Made by a program: the position numbers and the translations under genes. Shown in pieces: positions 1 through 9,237 of a DNA stretch of 64,000 bases. The notes under the pieces were generated by a model. The model was not told the origin of the DNA. It was given only the letters and a program-made list of their open reading frames with translations, and searched no databases. How positions within the stretch are numbered: the stretch's first letter is position 1; every line of letters starts with the position of its first letter. This DNA is from Maribacter dokdonensis DSW-8 (GTDB lineage Bacteria; Bacteroidota; Bacteroidia; Flavobacteriales; Flavobacteriaceae): positions 992,001 to 1,056,000 of the forward strand of contig NZ_LDPE01000001.1 of assembly GCF_001447995.1 (NCBI RefSeq), read 5' to 3'.

Positions 1-1273
1 TCCCCATTTTAACATAGGCAATTTTTTTATTGTCCAAGTTCTTAATGGATAGAAGATCCAGTTTATTTTTAACTACGGTAATAGCATTTTCAATAGCTTG
101 CTCATAAACAATATCATCTTCAAGGCCATTTAAATCGCTATATAAGTTTTCAAGCTTAATGGGTTTGTAATGATGTAAACCTGCCTTGTATTTTGCCATT
201 AGAATTTTCTTAACCGAATAGGCTAAACGATCCTCTGTCAATTTACCTTTTTCATAAGCCTTAGTCAATTTCTCTTTGGCACTTACAATATTCTCTGGCA
301 TTAATAGCATATCATTACCTGCCATAAAAGCTGCAAGTTCTACACTACCCTCTTTACCGGTTGTGGATACTCCTTTCATATTAAGGGCATCTGTAAAAAT
401 CAAGCCATTATACCCTAATTCCTCTTTTAAAATTCCTGTAATTATTTGTTCTGAGATTGAAGAAGGCAGTTCTTTCTTCATTTCAAGAGCTGGCACCTCT
501 AAATGGGCAACCATAATACTGCTTAAACCTGAACCTATTAATTTTTTAAACGGATACAATTCTAGACTATCCAACCTTTTTTTGGAAAAAGGAATTATGG
601 GTAAATTATGATGAGAATCTACCTCGGTATCTCCGTGACCGGGAAAATGCTTCCCATTGGCCAACACACCAGCCCTTTCCATTCCTTTTATAAAAGCAAT
701 TCCTTTTTGAACTACATTATCCCTGTTTTCACCAAAAGAACGATTTCCTATAATAGGATTCTTTGGGTTGGTATTAATATCTAAATCTGGAGCAAAATTT
801 ATATGCACCCCTAAACGTTTGGCATGTTTACCTATTTGATAACCTACTCTTTCAACAATGGAACTGTCTTGTATAGCACCTAGTGTCATATTCCACGGAA
901 AAGCATAAGTAGAATCCAATCTCATGGAAAGTCCCCACTCGGCATCCATCCCGATCAATAAAGGGATTTTAGATACGGCTTGATAATTATTGGTAAGTTT
1001 TGCTTGACGTACCGGCCCGCCCTTGGAAAAAATAACACCGCCCAAGTGCTCCTGAACAATCAGGTTTTTAATTTTATCGGTAGCCTGTTTGCTTTGGTTA
1101 GATGCTACACTGACCATAAACAATTGCCCCAGTTTTTCATCCAAGCTCATTTGAGCATATTGGCTATTCACCCACGCTTGTTGTGCTAAGCTGTCACCGG
1201 TAACTAACGGATTTTGGGCTGATAGTACCGAATAGCAAAACAACCCACAAATAATAATAAAAATATGGCGCAT
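1..1273 (-). CDS. Secreted GH3-family beta-N-acetylhexosaminidase-like protein (3' end cut by window edge)
   Basis: Reading leftward from an ATG at 1273, the frame stays open to the window edge, about 424 codons. Residues 1-20 form a signal peptide (MRHIFIIIICGLFCYSVLSA), so the product is exported. The body is a GH3 N-terminal domain: MDAEWGLSMR near residue 105, the KHFPGHG signature at 208-214 and the nucleophile loop FTDALNM with Asp295. These match NagZ-type beta-N-acetylglucosaminidases, whose His in KHFPGHG serves the acid/base step. It probably cleaves GlcNAc from peptidoglycan or chitin-like fragments in the periplasm or at the surface. Many Bacteroidota relatives carry a C-terminal beta-lactamase-like serine hydrolase domain; the cut prevents checking this. 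The gap to the upstream gene is 94 bp, so it may end the same leftward operon. A second GH3 without signal peptide lies at 55811-57367. Confidence 0.88.
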   Translation of the reverse strand, partial: MRHIFIIICGLFCYSVLSAQNPLVTGDSLAQQAWVNSQYAQMSLDEKLGQLFMVSVASNQSKQATDKIKNLIVQEHLGGVIFSKGGPVRQAKLTNNYQAVSKIPLLIGMDAEWGLSMRLDSTYAFPWNMTLGAIQDSSIVERVGYQIGKHAKRLGVHINFAPDLDINTNPKNPIIGNRSFGENRDNVVQKGIAFIKGMERAGVLANGKHFPGHGDTEVDSHHNLPIIPFSKKRLDSLELYPFKKLIGSGLSSIMVAHLEVPALEMKKELPSSISEQIITGILKEELGYNGLIFTDALNMKGVSTTGKEGSVELAAFMAGNDMLLMPENIVSAKEKLTKAYEKGKLTEDRLAYSVKKILMAKYKAGLHHYKPIKLENLYSDLNGLEDDIVYEQAIENAITVVKNKLDLLSIKNLDNKKIAYVKMG

Positions 1274-1367
1274 AAAATAATATGTACTGAGATAACTAAT
1301 ACAGGTTGAAATTATTGCATTTCATCGATAAAACCCAATAAATTCTAATACTTAAGAAGAAATTATG

Positions 1368-1850
1368 TTAAAGAAAACGAGCGTGCCAACTTTCGGAAGC
1401 AGGTACTTCCCAATGCTCTAAATACTCTCCTTTATTGGCAACCAGATTGTTAAATACAATAGTATTTTTAGAAATGGCTTTTTGTTTCGCCATTGCCTTA
1501 AAATCCAATAGACTTTTATAGGCTACGAACTCCCCCTGCTTATAAGAAACATTCATTTTATCCAAGAGCATAACATTGTACTTTCTTTCCAATTCTTGAA
1601 TAAAACGCACAGATGCATCTATTGAACACCCTGTGGCACCTTGTGTAGATTGATCAAGTGCAATTACAATAAAGCGTTTATACTTTATTTCATAGCCGGC
1701 ATTTAAATCATTACCATGCGCAGTCCAAGAAGTTAGAAAAGCATCTAAATCTGAACTGATCTCAGTTATTTCCACATCAGAAAATGAACGGTTGCACTGA
1801 TAAATCCAAACTCTGGAAGTTTCCGGTAATGTTTTAAAGTCTACTAGCAA
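1368..1850 (-). CDS. Small conserved Bacteroidota protein (often misnamed ABC transporter ATPase)
   Basis: This 160-residue protein starts at ATG 1850, 17 bp after the Fe-S protein gene, and is probably co-transcribed with it. It starts MLVDFKTLPETSRVWIYQCNR and ends with ESWHARFL. Relatives in Flavobacteriaceae are widely labelled ABC transporter ATPase, but I see no Walker A, Walker B or ABC signature, no signal peptide and no membrane segment. The length is also too short for an ATPase domain. It looks like a soluble cytoplasmic protein with mixed alpha/beta character. Its function is unknown. Its steady position behind the two Fe-S proteins suggests a link to that redox pair, but this is inference. 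Confidence 0.75.
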   Translation of the reverse strand: MLVDFKTLPETSRVWIYQCNRSFSDVEITEISSDLDAFLTSWTAHGNDLNAGYEIKYKRFIVIALDQSTQGATGCSIDASVRFIQELERKYNVMLLDKMNVSYKQGEFVAYKSLLDFKAMAKQKAISKNTIVFNNLVANKGEYLEHWEVPASESWHARFL

Positions 1851-1867
1851 TTTCTATACTTTTATAT

Positions 1868-2659
1868 TTATAAATCTTCTGCGGTAGCAATTAATTCGGC
1901 AATATCCATTACCGCAACAGCACCTTCTTTTTCCTTGTTCTTAACACCATCGGTCATCATGGTGTTACAAAACGGACAACCTGCAGCAATTATTTCCGGC
2001 TTGGTTTCCAAAGCTTGCTCCGTACGCTCAATGTTTACATCTTTATCACCCTTTTCAGGTTCTTTAAACATTTGCGCTCCACCTGCACCACAGCATAAAC
2101 CTCTTTGCTTACAGCTTTTCATTTCTATAAGTTCAGCATCCAACTTTCTGATCAAGTCTCTTGGTGCTTCATAAACTCCGTTAGCTCTACCCAAATAGCA
2201 AGGATCATGAAAGGTAATTCGTTTACCCTTAAAAGAGCCTCCTTCCATAGCTATTCTACCATCATTCAACAGGTCTTTAAGAAATTGAGTATGATGTACA
2301 ACTTCATAATTACCACCTAGACCAGGGTATTCATTTTTTATCGTATTAAAACAATGCGGACATGCCGTAACTATTTTTTTAATTTCGTAGGCATTTAGCA
2401 CCTCTATATTGGTAACTGCTTGCATTTGAAACAAAAACTCATTACCAGCGCGTTTTGCCGGGTCACCTGTACAACTTTCTTCTGTACCAAGTACAGCAAA
2501 TGAAACATTCGCCTTATTCAAAATCTTAACGAAAGCCTTCGTTATTTTCTTTGCCCTATCATCAAAACTACCGGCACAACCAACCCAAAATAACACTTCG
2601 GGAACTGTTCCAGCTGCAAAAAACTCTGCCATTGTAGGCACTTTTAATTCACTTGCCAT
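1868..2659 (-). CDS. CCG-domain (Fe-S)-binding protein, HdrB/GlpC/LutA-like
   Basis: This 263-residue soluble protein has two cysteine-rich CCG modules. The first has Cys28 (WVGCAGSF), Cys63, and Cys100/Cys103 (CPHC). The second has Cys154 (HDPCYLGR), the vicinal pair Cys189-Cys190 (GLCCGAGG) and Cys228/Cys231 (CPFC). This arrangement is known from HdrB/HdrD, GlpC and LutA/LldE, where it holds an unusual Fe-S cluster for thiol/disulfide or dehydrogenase electron transfer. The ATG at 2659 lies 8 bp downstream of the membrane Fe-S protein gene, so the two very likely form one complex, like HdrE/HdrD split differently. The electron donor and acceptor cannot be read from the sequence. There is no FAD-binding dehydrogenase next door. 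Confidence 0.88.
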   Translation of the reverse strand: MASELKVPTMAEFFAAGTVPEVLFWVGCAGSFDDRAKKITKAFVKILNKANVSFAVLGTEESCTGDPAKRAGNEFLFQMQAVTNIEVLNAYEIKKIVTACPHCFNTIKNEYPGLGGNYEVVHHTQFLKDLLNDGRIAMEGGSFKGKRITFHDPCYLGRANGVYEAPRDLIRKLDAELIEMKSCKQRGLCCGAGGAQMFKEPEKGDKDVNIERTEQALETKPEIIAAGCPFCNTMMTDGVKNKEKEGAVAVMDIAELIATAEDL

Positions 2660-2667
2660 ATCTCTCT

Positions 2668-3993
2668 TTAAGATTCTTTACTCCAATTTAAACGGTCCAT
2701 TTGATTAAATGGCCAAGGTGCTCCATTATTTTCAATATTACCCATCATATTATTCAAATCTGTTGGAGCGGCAGATTGTTCCATGACCAAATACTGTCTC
2801 ATATCCATAATGATAGATAGTGGATCAATACTAATTGGGCAGGCCTGAACACAAGCATTGCAGGATGTACATGCCCATAACTCTTCTGGCGTAATATAAT
2901 CGTTCAGTAATTGCTTACCGTCATCTTTAAATTCACCCTTATTTTGATCGATATTCTTACCTACCTCTTCAAGTCTATCACGAGTATCCATCATGATTTT
3001 ACGAGGCGATAGTTTTTTTCCGGTTTGATTGGCCGGACACTCACTTGTACAACGACCACATTCTGTACACGTGTAAGCGTTTAACAATTGTACCCAACTC
3101 AAATCTTGTACATCAGATGCTCCAAACTTATCTGGCACAGCAGCATCTTCAGCAGGTTCGGCATACGGATCCGCATCTGGGTCCATCATCATACGTACTT
3201 CATCTGTTACCGACTGTAAGTTCTTAAATTGCCCTTTAGGAGTAAGCTTACCATAATATGTATTTGGGAAGGCAAGAAGAATATGTAAATGTTTTGAATA
3301 ATATAAATAATTAAGGAAAAACAATATTCCGGCAATATGTAACCACCAAGCTATACGCTCAACAAGTACAAGTGTAGGAATTGACATATTCTCAAAAATT
3401 GGTGAAAGCATGCTACTTATTGGAAAAGAACCTGCAGCCGCATAGTGGTCTGCCCCCATTTGTTGCAATTGATAATCAGCCCCATTCATGGTCAAGAATA
3501 GCACCATCAAAACCAATTCAATATAAAGTATAAGGTTACCATCGTTTTTTGGCCATCCTTCCATTTCAGGCTTAAGAAAACGCTTTAATCTTATGATATT
3601 TCTTCTTATCCAAAATATTACCACAGACACTATTACCAATAGCGCAAGAGCTTCAAAAGAGCCAATTAAAAAATCATAAACAGGCCCTAGAACGGCGAAC
3701 ATTCTATGGGTACCAAAAATACCGTCCAAAATAATTTCAAGAACCTCAATATTAATAATGATAAAACCAACATAAACAATGATATGCAGCATACCGGCAA
3801 TTGGCCTTACGACCATCTTAGTTTGCCCAAGGGCAATTTTGGCCATGTTTTTCCAACGCTGTGGTTTATTATCATTCAAAGAAGCTTCTTTACCAAGGAA
3901 TATATTTCTTTTTAGCTTGCTAATATTCTTGACAAAAAAACCAACACCTACAACAAGTAGGATTACAAAAATTACATTAGGGAGATATTGCAT
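2668..3993 (-). CDS. Membrane (Fe-S)-binding protein with two 4Fe-4S clusters
   Basis: This 441-residue protein has an N-terminal membrane part with segments near residues 5-22, 66-88, 105-128, 154-170 and 207-230. Paired histidines (70, 219, 235, 237) could bind haem b, as in NarI/HdrE-type cytochromes. A cytoplasmic ferredoxin-like domain follows with two CxxCxxCxxxC motifs, Cys309-312-315-319 and Cys375-378-381-385, each followed by Pro. It probably moves electrons between the quinone pool and the adjacent CCG protein encoded 8 bp downstream. The gene lies 15 bp after the mlaD-like gene on the same strand. The substrate is not evident. The family is common in Flavobacteriaceae, usually annotated only as (Fe-S)-binding protein. 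Confidence 0.88.
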   Translation of the reverse strand: MQYLPNVIFVILLVVGVGFFVKNISKLKRNIFLGKEASLNDNKPQRWKNMAKIALGQTKMVVRPIAGMLHIIVYVGFIIINIEVLEIILDGIFGTHRMFAVLGPVYDFLIGSFEALALLVIVSVVIFWIRRNIIRLKRFLKPEMEGWPKNDGNLILYIELVLMVLFLTMNGADYQLQQMGADHYAAAGSFPISSMLSPIFENMSIPTLVLVERIAWWLHIAGILFFLNYLYYSKHLHILLAFPNTYYGKLTPKGQFKNLQSVTDEVRMMMDPDADPYAEPAEDAAVPDKFGASDVQDLSWVQLLNAYTCTECGRCTSECPANQTGKKLSPRKIMMDTRDRLEEVGKNIDQNKGEFKDDGKQLLNDYITPEELWACTSCNACVQACPISIDPLSIIMDMRQYLVMEQSAAPTDLNNMMGNIENNGAPWPFNQMDRLNWSKES

Positions 3994-4008
3994 ATAATTA
4001 AGTCTTCT

Positions 4009-4974
4009 TTAATTCTCTATAGAATTTGCGGCAGGATCATCTTCTGGTAATTCATAATCTTTTTGTTTCTTACCAAAAACCGAAACGTTTACATACCTTT
4101 TAGGGTTTAAACGAAAATCTTGCAGCAATAAGTCTAGCTCTCTAGAAGCATTGTTTAGATTTGAATAAAGCTCCTTATCATTCATAAGTAAGCCCATAGA
4201 ACCATCGCCATTTTCAATTTTGGCTGTTAGCTGATCTAGATTTGCCATGGTAGATTCTAAACTGGCCAAGGTACGGCCAAGACCGGCAGCGTTTAAAGAA
4301 TCTGATAGTTTCGCAAAATTAGCCGTAAGCTTTTCAAAATTTTCAAATGAAGTATTTAGTTTTTCTTCATTTCCGGCCAAAACGGTATTAAGTGTTGATG
4401 CACTTCCGTTTAAGCTAGTGATCAGTTCATTTAAACCACCTATAACTTCTTTCAGCTCTTTCTTGGTGTTTTCATCCAAGACAGAATTCACATTAACCAA
4501 TACAGAATCTGCTCCAGAAATTGCAGATTCAACTTTACGTACCAATGGATTTAGTTTTTGCTGTGCTAGATCGGTAATACCAGGTCTTGTTTCAGTTTTT
4601 AAAGTATCTCCAGACTGCGCGGGTGCACCATCAAAAATAGGTTTTATCTGTAACCCCTTACCACCAATAATACCTGTATCATATAATTCTACCGTACTAT
4701 TTTTAGAAAATTTAAAATCATTACCAACCGTAAAAGTTACCAATAGATTTCCCCTTTCATCTAAAAACCTAATATCATTAACCTTACCAACACTAAAACC
4801 ATTAATAGAAACAGTAGTACCAGATTGAAGTCCGCCAACATTAGGGTATACTGCAAAAAAGGTTTTGCTATTATCAAAAATTGGAGTGGACTTTAAATAA
4901 CTGAATCCCATGATGAACAGTAGTATGCCACCAATTACAATAATTCCCGTTTTTAATTCTCTAGATAGTTTCAA
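4009..4974 (-). CDS. MlaD/MCE family lipid-transport protein
   Basis: This 321-residue protein has one N-terminal membrane anchor (residues 10-27) after a short basic start (MKLSRELKTG). An MCE domain follows at about 35-115, seen in FFAVYPNVGGLQSGTTVSIN and GFSVGKVNDIRF. After that comes a long polar helical region rich in Asn, Ser and Leu (about 140-285), typical of MCE proteins that form hexameric tubes or bridges. In known systems MlaD-type proteins carry phospholipids between inner and outer membranes together with an MlaE permease and MlaF ATPase. Neither partner is next to this gene. It follows the amidase gene by 47 bp in the same direction, so the two may be co-expressed. The C-terminus (EDDPAANSIEN) is disordered. 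Confidence 0.88.
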   Translation of the reverse strand: MKLSRELKTGIIVIGGILLFIMGFSYLKSTPIFDNSKTFFAVYPNVGGLQSGTTVSINGFSVGKVNDIRFLDERGNLLVTFTVGNDFKFSKNSTVELYDTGIIGGKGLQIKPIFDGAPAQSGDTLKTETRPGITDLAQQKLNPLVRKVESAISGADSVLVNVNSVLDENTKKELKEVIGGLNELITSLNGSASTLNTVLAGNEEKLNTSFENFEKLTANFAKLSDSLNAAGLGRTLASLESTMANLDQLTAKIENGDGSMGLLMNDKELYSNLNNASRELDLLLQDFRLNPKRYVNVSVFGKKQKDYELPEDDPAANSIEN

Positions 4975-5021
4975 GCAACTGTATTTTTATTACACTCAAA
5001 ATTATGAATAATATTTACACT

Positions 5022-6350
5022 TTATGGATTAAATTGAGAAACCTCGTCTATAGCCTCTTGAATAGGAATTCTTTCTCCAAGCTTGTAAGCTACAATATAA
5101 GCCGATTTATATCCTTTACCCTGTGCCTGACCTTGCATCATTTTAGCTTCTCTATATGACCTTGTTTCACCATACATATACCTGTATAAATTCTTATAAG
5201 GTTCTTGTGAAAGGTTTGAAAGTCCTTTAAAATTACCAGGGTTAAGTGCAACGTTCTTACTGCTTGCCATTAACTGAATTTTAAAGACAATGGATTTAGC
5301 TACTTCATTGGCATTGATCGCTTCTTTTACTTGCACGTTTGGAGCAACCTCTTCTTTCTTTACAACAACCGCCGGTGTATTAATAGGTTCCGTTTTTTCA
5401 ACCTCAGAAACTTTTTCTGCAACCGTTTCTTTAGCTTCATTTTTTTTCTCTTCAATCTCAGCTATTTCTTTAACAGCCAGTTCCTTTTTTTCATCAGCTT
5501 TAGCCACCACTTCTTCTTTAATTGGCGGCACATTAGGTTTAGAAACCGTAGTTTCTACATTCTTTACAGTAGGTTGTACGCCTTCTTTATAATTCAATAT
5601 GGCTTTCGCAATGGCATCTCCCATTTCATTCTGCCCTTTAGTAGAGTTTAAATAAGCACCTTCATCCTTATTGGTAAGAAAACCGGTCTCTACAAGAACA
5701 CTTGGCATAAAAGTTTGGTGCAATACTATAAAACCAGCTTGTTTTACTTTTCTATCTGTCCTTTTAAGTTGCCTAGAAAAATTTTCCTGTATCATTGTGG
5801 CCAAAGCAACGCTTTGATCCAAAAACTCTTCTTGCATTATGGTCAAACCTATTACCGATTCCGGCGAATTAATATCATAATCCGCATACCTGTTTTCATA
5901 GTTGTCCTCTAAATAAATTACAGAGTTTTCCTTTTTCGCAATTTCGAAATTTTGCTTATTGGCATGCAACCCTAATACAAAGGTTCCTGCCCCATGCGCA
6001 TCTGAGGTGTGGGAATCACAATGAACCGACACAAATAAATCTGCATTGGCTTTATTGGCAACCTCGCCCCTAACGTACAAATCAATGAACGTATCGTCTT
6101 TACGCGTGTAGATAACTTTAATATCCTTATTCTTTTCAAGAATTTCACCGACTTTCAAAACAATGTTCAAAGCAATTTTTTTCTCCAAATACCCATTTCC
6201 CAGGTTTCCTGGATCATGACCACCATGACCGGCATCTAAAACAACAATAAATGGATCATCAGATTCAACTTCTTGTTTATCAACAGTAAAAGACAGTAGA
6301 AATACGGCTGTAACTAAAACCAATGAAATGCTTAAGAATTTTATTTTCAT
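5022..6350 (-). CDS. Periplasmic zinc N-acetylmuramoyl-L-alanine amidase (Amidase_3) with SPOR-like tail
   Basis: This 442-residue exported protein has a signal peptide at residues 1-22 and an Amidase_3 domain at about 34-255. The zinc and catalytic residues are all visible: His42 in DAGHGGHDPG, Glu56 in YLEKKIALN, His110 in SVHCDSH and Glu221 in LVETGFLTN. It should cut the bond between MurNAc and L-Ala, giving denuded glycan strands at division sites. Residues about 262-345 are a Lys/Glu/Val-rich linker. The last 90 residues (from VFKIQLMASS) resemble a SPOR domain, which in known proteins binds denuded glycan and guides septal location. The assignment as SPOR is by pattern only. It is the first gene of the leftward mlaD/Fe-S run and is divergent from the LptD-like gene across 143 bp. 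Confidence 0.93.
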   Translation of the reverse strand: MKIKFLSISLVLVTAVFLLSFTVDKQEVESDDPFIVVLDAGHGGHDPGNLGNGYLEKKIALNIVLKVGEILEKNKDIKVIYTRKDDTFIDLYVRGEVANKANADLFVSVHCDSHTSDAHGAGTFVLGLHANKQNFEIAKKENSVIYLEDNYENRYADYDINSPESVIGLTIMQEEFLDQSVALATMIQENFSRQLKRTDRKVKQAGFIVLHQTFMPSVLVETGFLTNKDEGAYLNSTKGQNEMGDAIAKAILNYKEGVQPTVKNVETTVSKPNVPPIKEEVVAKADEKKELAVKEIAEIEEKKNEAKETVAEKVSEVEKTEPINTPAVVVKKEEVAPNVQVKEAINANEVAKSIVFKIQLMASSKNVALNPGNFKGLSNLSQEPYKNLYRYMYGETRSYREAKMMQGQAQGKGYKSAYIVAYKLGERIPIQEAIDEVSQFNP

Positions 6351-6426
6351 ATGTATTGGGGATTATATCGCCCTTATTATGGTTAAATTTATTGTAAGAC
6401 CCTACATGGGGATTAAAAAATATATG

Positions 6427-6434
6427 TAAGTTTG
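6427..6434 (+). promoter_or_regulatory. Candidate -7 box (TAAGTTTG) for the LptD-like gene
   Basis: The sequence matches the Bacteroidota -7 consensus TAnnTTTG and would start transcription about 50 bases upstream of the coding start at 6494. I see no good TTG at the expected -33 distance, so this is a weak call. On the other strand, TATTTTTG at 6481-6474 could serve the amidase gene. Confidence 0.35.
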
Positions 6435-6493
6435 ACATCTCAAATAACGGCTCATTTGACCGCCAAACCTTTACAAAAATAGGATATATAGCC

Positions 6494-9217
6494 TTGCAAT
6501 CAAACAAACAATACTTACTTTTCCTATTCATGGTTGTTGTCTGTGGTTTTTTTGCCATCGGTCAAGAAGGAAAAATCACTCCGCTCAATATCAAAGCAGA
6601 GAGAGATTCAATTATTGCACCACTATTTCCGCCAACCGCAATAAAAGACTCTATAGCCAATGATTCTTTGGCTACAGATTCCCTTAATCAAAAGCCTCCT
6701 TTACTTTTAGATAAAATCACTTATAAGGCTAAAGATTATGTGAAATTAAGCCAAAAAGAAAATAAAATTTACCTCTATAACGAAGCTGAAATCTATTATC
6801 AAGATACGGAGTTAAAAGCTGGTATCATCATCATGGATTACATTAAAAATGAGGTGTATGCCGGTAGAATGGTTGACTCACTTGGCAATTACAGCCAGCT
6901 ACCCTATTTTAAACAGGGATCGAACATTGTTATTCCAGATTCTATCCGTTTTAATTTTGATACGCAAAAGGCACTAATTTGGAACTCACGAACAGAACAA
7001 CAAGCGGCAGCCGGTGCTTTGGGCAGTGATGCCATGAAGGTTTATGCCGAGATTACCAAAAAAGAGAATGATTCCGTTTACTTTCTAAGCGAAGGAAAAT
7101 TGACCACCTCAACGGACACTATCAACCCAGATTATTATATAAGGGTTAGAAAAGCAAAATTTGTTCCCAAGAAAAAAGTAATTGCCGGGTTCAGCAATTT
7201 ATATATTGCAGACGTACCAACCCCAATAGCAATGCCATTTGCTTATTTTCCACTGAGTGTTGGCCGATCAGCAGGTGTTTTAATGCCTTCTTTCGGTAAC
7301 GATCCAGATGCCGGTTACTTTTTGCAAGATATGGGGTATTATGTACCATTAGGTGATTATGCCGACATTACTTTATCCGGAGACTTTTATACGAACGGAA
7401 GTTACGCATTTAGAACAGCATCTATCTATACTAAAAGGTACAAGTATCGTGGTAATGTAAACCTAAGATTTGAAAATATCGTTAATAGCCAAAAAGGTTT
7501 TAGTGATTACAGTCTTTCAAGAAATTATAATATTCAATTTTCTCACACACAAGACACCAAGGCAAGTCCCAACTCTCGATTTTCAGCATCGGTAAATTTA
7601 GGAAGTAGTGATTATTACCAAAATTCCTTACAACAAAGAAATTTACCAAATACCCAGAACAACACCCTATCATCATCAATTTCATACTCTAAAACATTCC
7701 CAAATTACCCTTCTGTGAACATGAGTTTGACCGCTACCCACTCACAACTGACATCGGTAGCTACAGATGATGATGACGATGATGACAATATCAATATGAC
7801 CTTGCCTACATTTCAAGCAAGTGTAGAGCGTATTTATCCGTTTGTAAAGCAAGACGGTGTAAAGAAAGGAATCATAGACAACATCAACTTTCAGTACAGC
7901 GTAAACGCACAAAATAGGCTAACAACAAATGATGAGGATTTTTTCACGGCTAGGATGTTTGACAATGCCCGTGTAGGTGCCAGCCATAGTATTCCTGTTG
8001 CAACGAACTTTAAGGTTGCTAAATTTTTCAGCGTTAGTTTGGGTGGTAACTATGAAGATGTTTGGACATTGGAAACATACAACAGAAGTTATGACGATGT
8101 TGCCGAGGAAGTTGTTATAGATACGGTTAGTGGTTTTGACCGTTACAATACCTATAATTTTAGTGCAAGTATTGGAACTACCTTGTATGGTACTTTTAAT
8201 TTTGGTGAGGACAAAAAAATTCAAGCTATTAGACACACACTTAGGCCTTCTCTTAGTTATGGCTATGCACCCTCATTTGAGCAATTTTATGACGAATATT
8301 TAGGTGAAGACGGTGTAGAAGTACAATACAGTCGTTTTACGGGAACATTAAACGGAGCACCTTCTTTAGGGCAGTCTAACAGCTTAAGTTTTTCATTGGC
8401 CAACACTTTAGAAGCTAAGGTAAAGGATAAAGACTCCACAAAACTTGAACCTAAAAAAATATCTCTTTTAAGTAATTTTAATGTCTCCACCGGATATAAT
8501 TTCGAATCTGATTCCCTTAGATTGAATCCACTGAGCATTAATGGTGGAACCAACATTTTGGACAACAAAATGTCCATTAATTTTTCTGCCGGTTTAGACC
8601 CTTATGCCATAGATAATAATGGTAGAAGAATAGACACATGGAATATTGACAATGGCGGTAGCCTATTTAGACTTACTAGAGCTAATGCCAATGTATCCTA
8701 TTCTATTAGTAGTGATATGTTCAATAAAAAAGATGACAAAGGAAGGAAGGAAGAAGAAGATGAAGATCCTTTTGATTACGTAGCGCAAAGTGGTGGTAGA
8801 GATGACGACCTTTTTGGAAGGGCCGATGATTTCAATTCAAACCCCATTAGGAAGGACGACAAAAATGCCGATGTTGAAAACCCAGTATATGGAACCAAAA
8901 TACCATGGAATTTTAGGTTAGCCTATTCCGCAAACTATAGCAACACAGCAAGGCAAAATGAATTTAGTAGTCACTCTTTAATGTTTTCCGGTGACATAGA
9001 ACTTGCGCCAAGGTGGTCTATAGGAGGTTCATCTGGTTATGATTTCAAAAATCAAGGTTTCACCTTAACCCAATTGCGTTTTCAACGAGACCTTAAAAGT
9101 TTCACCATGCGTTTTAACTGGACACCTTTTGGCACCTATAAAAGATGGTATTTCTTTATTGGTATAGATTCTTCTATCTTAAAAGACCTTAAGTGGGAAA
9201 ACAGAAGTCAGAATTAA
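6494..9217 (+). CDS. LptD/OstA-like outer-membrane LPS-assembly protein
   Basis: This 907-residue protein has a signal peptide (residues 1-23), an N-terminal OstA-like part (about 60-230, with YKAKDYVKLSQKENKIYLYN), and a long C-terminal beta-barrel rich in alternating aromatic/polar strands that ends with an aromatic region. Bacteroidota LptD-like proteins put lipopolysaccharide into the outer leaflet. The only start that keeps the whole signal peptide is TTG at 6494; the next in-frame ATG at 6530 would remove the basic n-region and most of the hydrophobic core. Two acidic stretches stand out: seven Asp at 425-431 and a strongly charged segment near residues 750-805, both probably surface loops. 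No LptE is adjacent. It is followed by ridA after 20 bp. Confidence 0.82.
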   Translation: MQSNKQYLLFLFMVVVCGFFAIGQEGKITPLNIKAERDSIIAPLFPPTAIKDSIANDSLATDSLNQKPPLLLDKITYKAKDYVKLSQKENKIYLYNEAEIYYQDTELKAGIIIMDYIKNEVYAGRMVDSLGNYSQLPYFKQGSNIVIPDSIRFNFDTQKALIWNSRTEQQAAAGALGSDAMKVYAEITKKENDSVYFLSEGKLTTSTDTINPDYYIRVRKAKFVPKKKVIAGFSNLYIADVPTPIAMPFAYFPLSVGRSAGVLMPSFGNDPDAGYFLQDMGYYVPLGDYADITLSGDFYTNGSYAFRTASIYTKRYKYRGNVNLRFENIVNSQKGFSDYSLSRNYNIQFSHTQDTKASPNSRFSASVNLGSSDYYQNSLQQRNLPNTQNNTLSSSISYSKTFPNYPSVNMSLTATHSQLTSVATDDDDDDDNINMTLPTFQASVERIYPFVKQDGVKKGIIDNINFQYSVNAQNRLTTNDEDFFTARMFDNARVGASHSIPVATNFKVAKFFSVSLGGNYEDVWTLETYNRSYDDVAEEVVIDTVSGFDRYNTYNFSASIGTTLYGTFNFGEDKKIQAIRHTLRPSLSYGYAPSFEQFYDEYLGEDGVEVQYSRFTGTLNGAPSLGQSNSLSFSLANTLEAKVKDKDSTKLEPKKISLLSNFNVSTGYNFESDSLRLNPLSINGGTNILDNKMSINFSAGLDPYAIDNNGRRIDTWNIDNGGSLFRLTRANANVSYSISSDMFNKKDDKGRKEEEDEDPFDYVAQSGGRDDDLFGRADDFNSNPIRKDDKNADVENPVYGTKIPWNFRLAYSANYSNTARQNEFSSHSLMFSGDIELAPRWSIGGSSGYDFKNQGFTLTQLRFQRDLKSFTMRFNWTPFGTYKRWYFFIGIDSSILKDLKWENRSQN
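7766..7786 (+). repeat. GAY triplet tract coding seven Asp in the LptD-like gene
   Basis: Seven consecutive GAT/GAC codons encode Asp425-Asp431. Length change here would be in frame, altering an acidic loop rather than breaking the gene. Mixed GAT and GAC codons suggest it is not a freshly expanded microsatellite. Confidence 0.8.
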
Positions 9218-9237
9218 AAAATTAAACATTAGCTACG

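Noticed and set aside
4247..4828. 193-codon open frame opposite the MlaD-like gene
   Set aside because: It is antisense to a well-supported MCE gene, with a Ser/Phe/Lys-rich composition typical of reverse-strand reading and no recognisable domain.
6427..6481. Overlapping promoter boxes between amidase and LptD-like gene as a regulatory switch
   Set aside because: Each lacks a good -33 element, and a TAnnTTTG match arises by chance every one to two kilobases in such AT-rich sequence.
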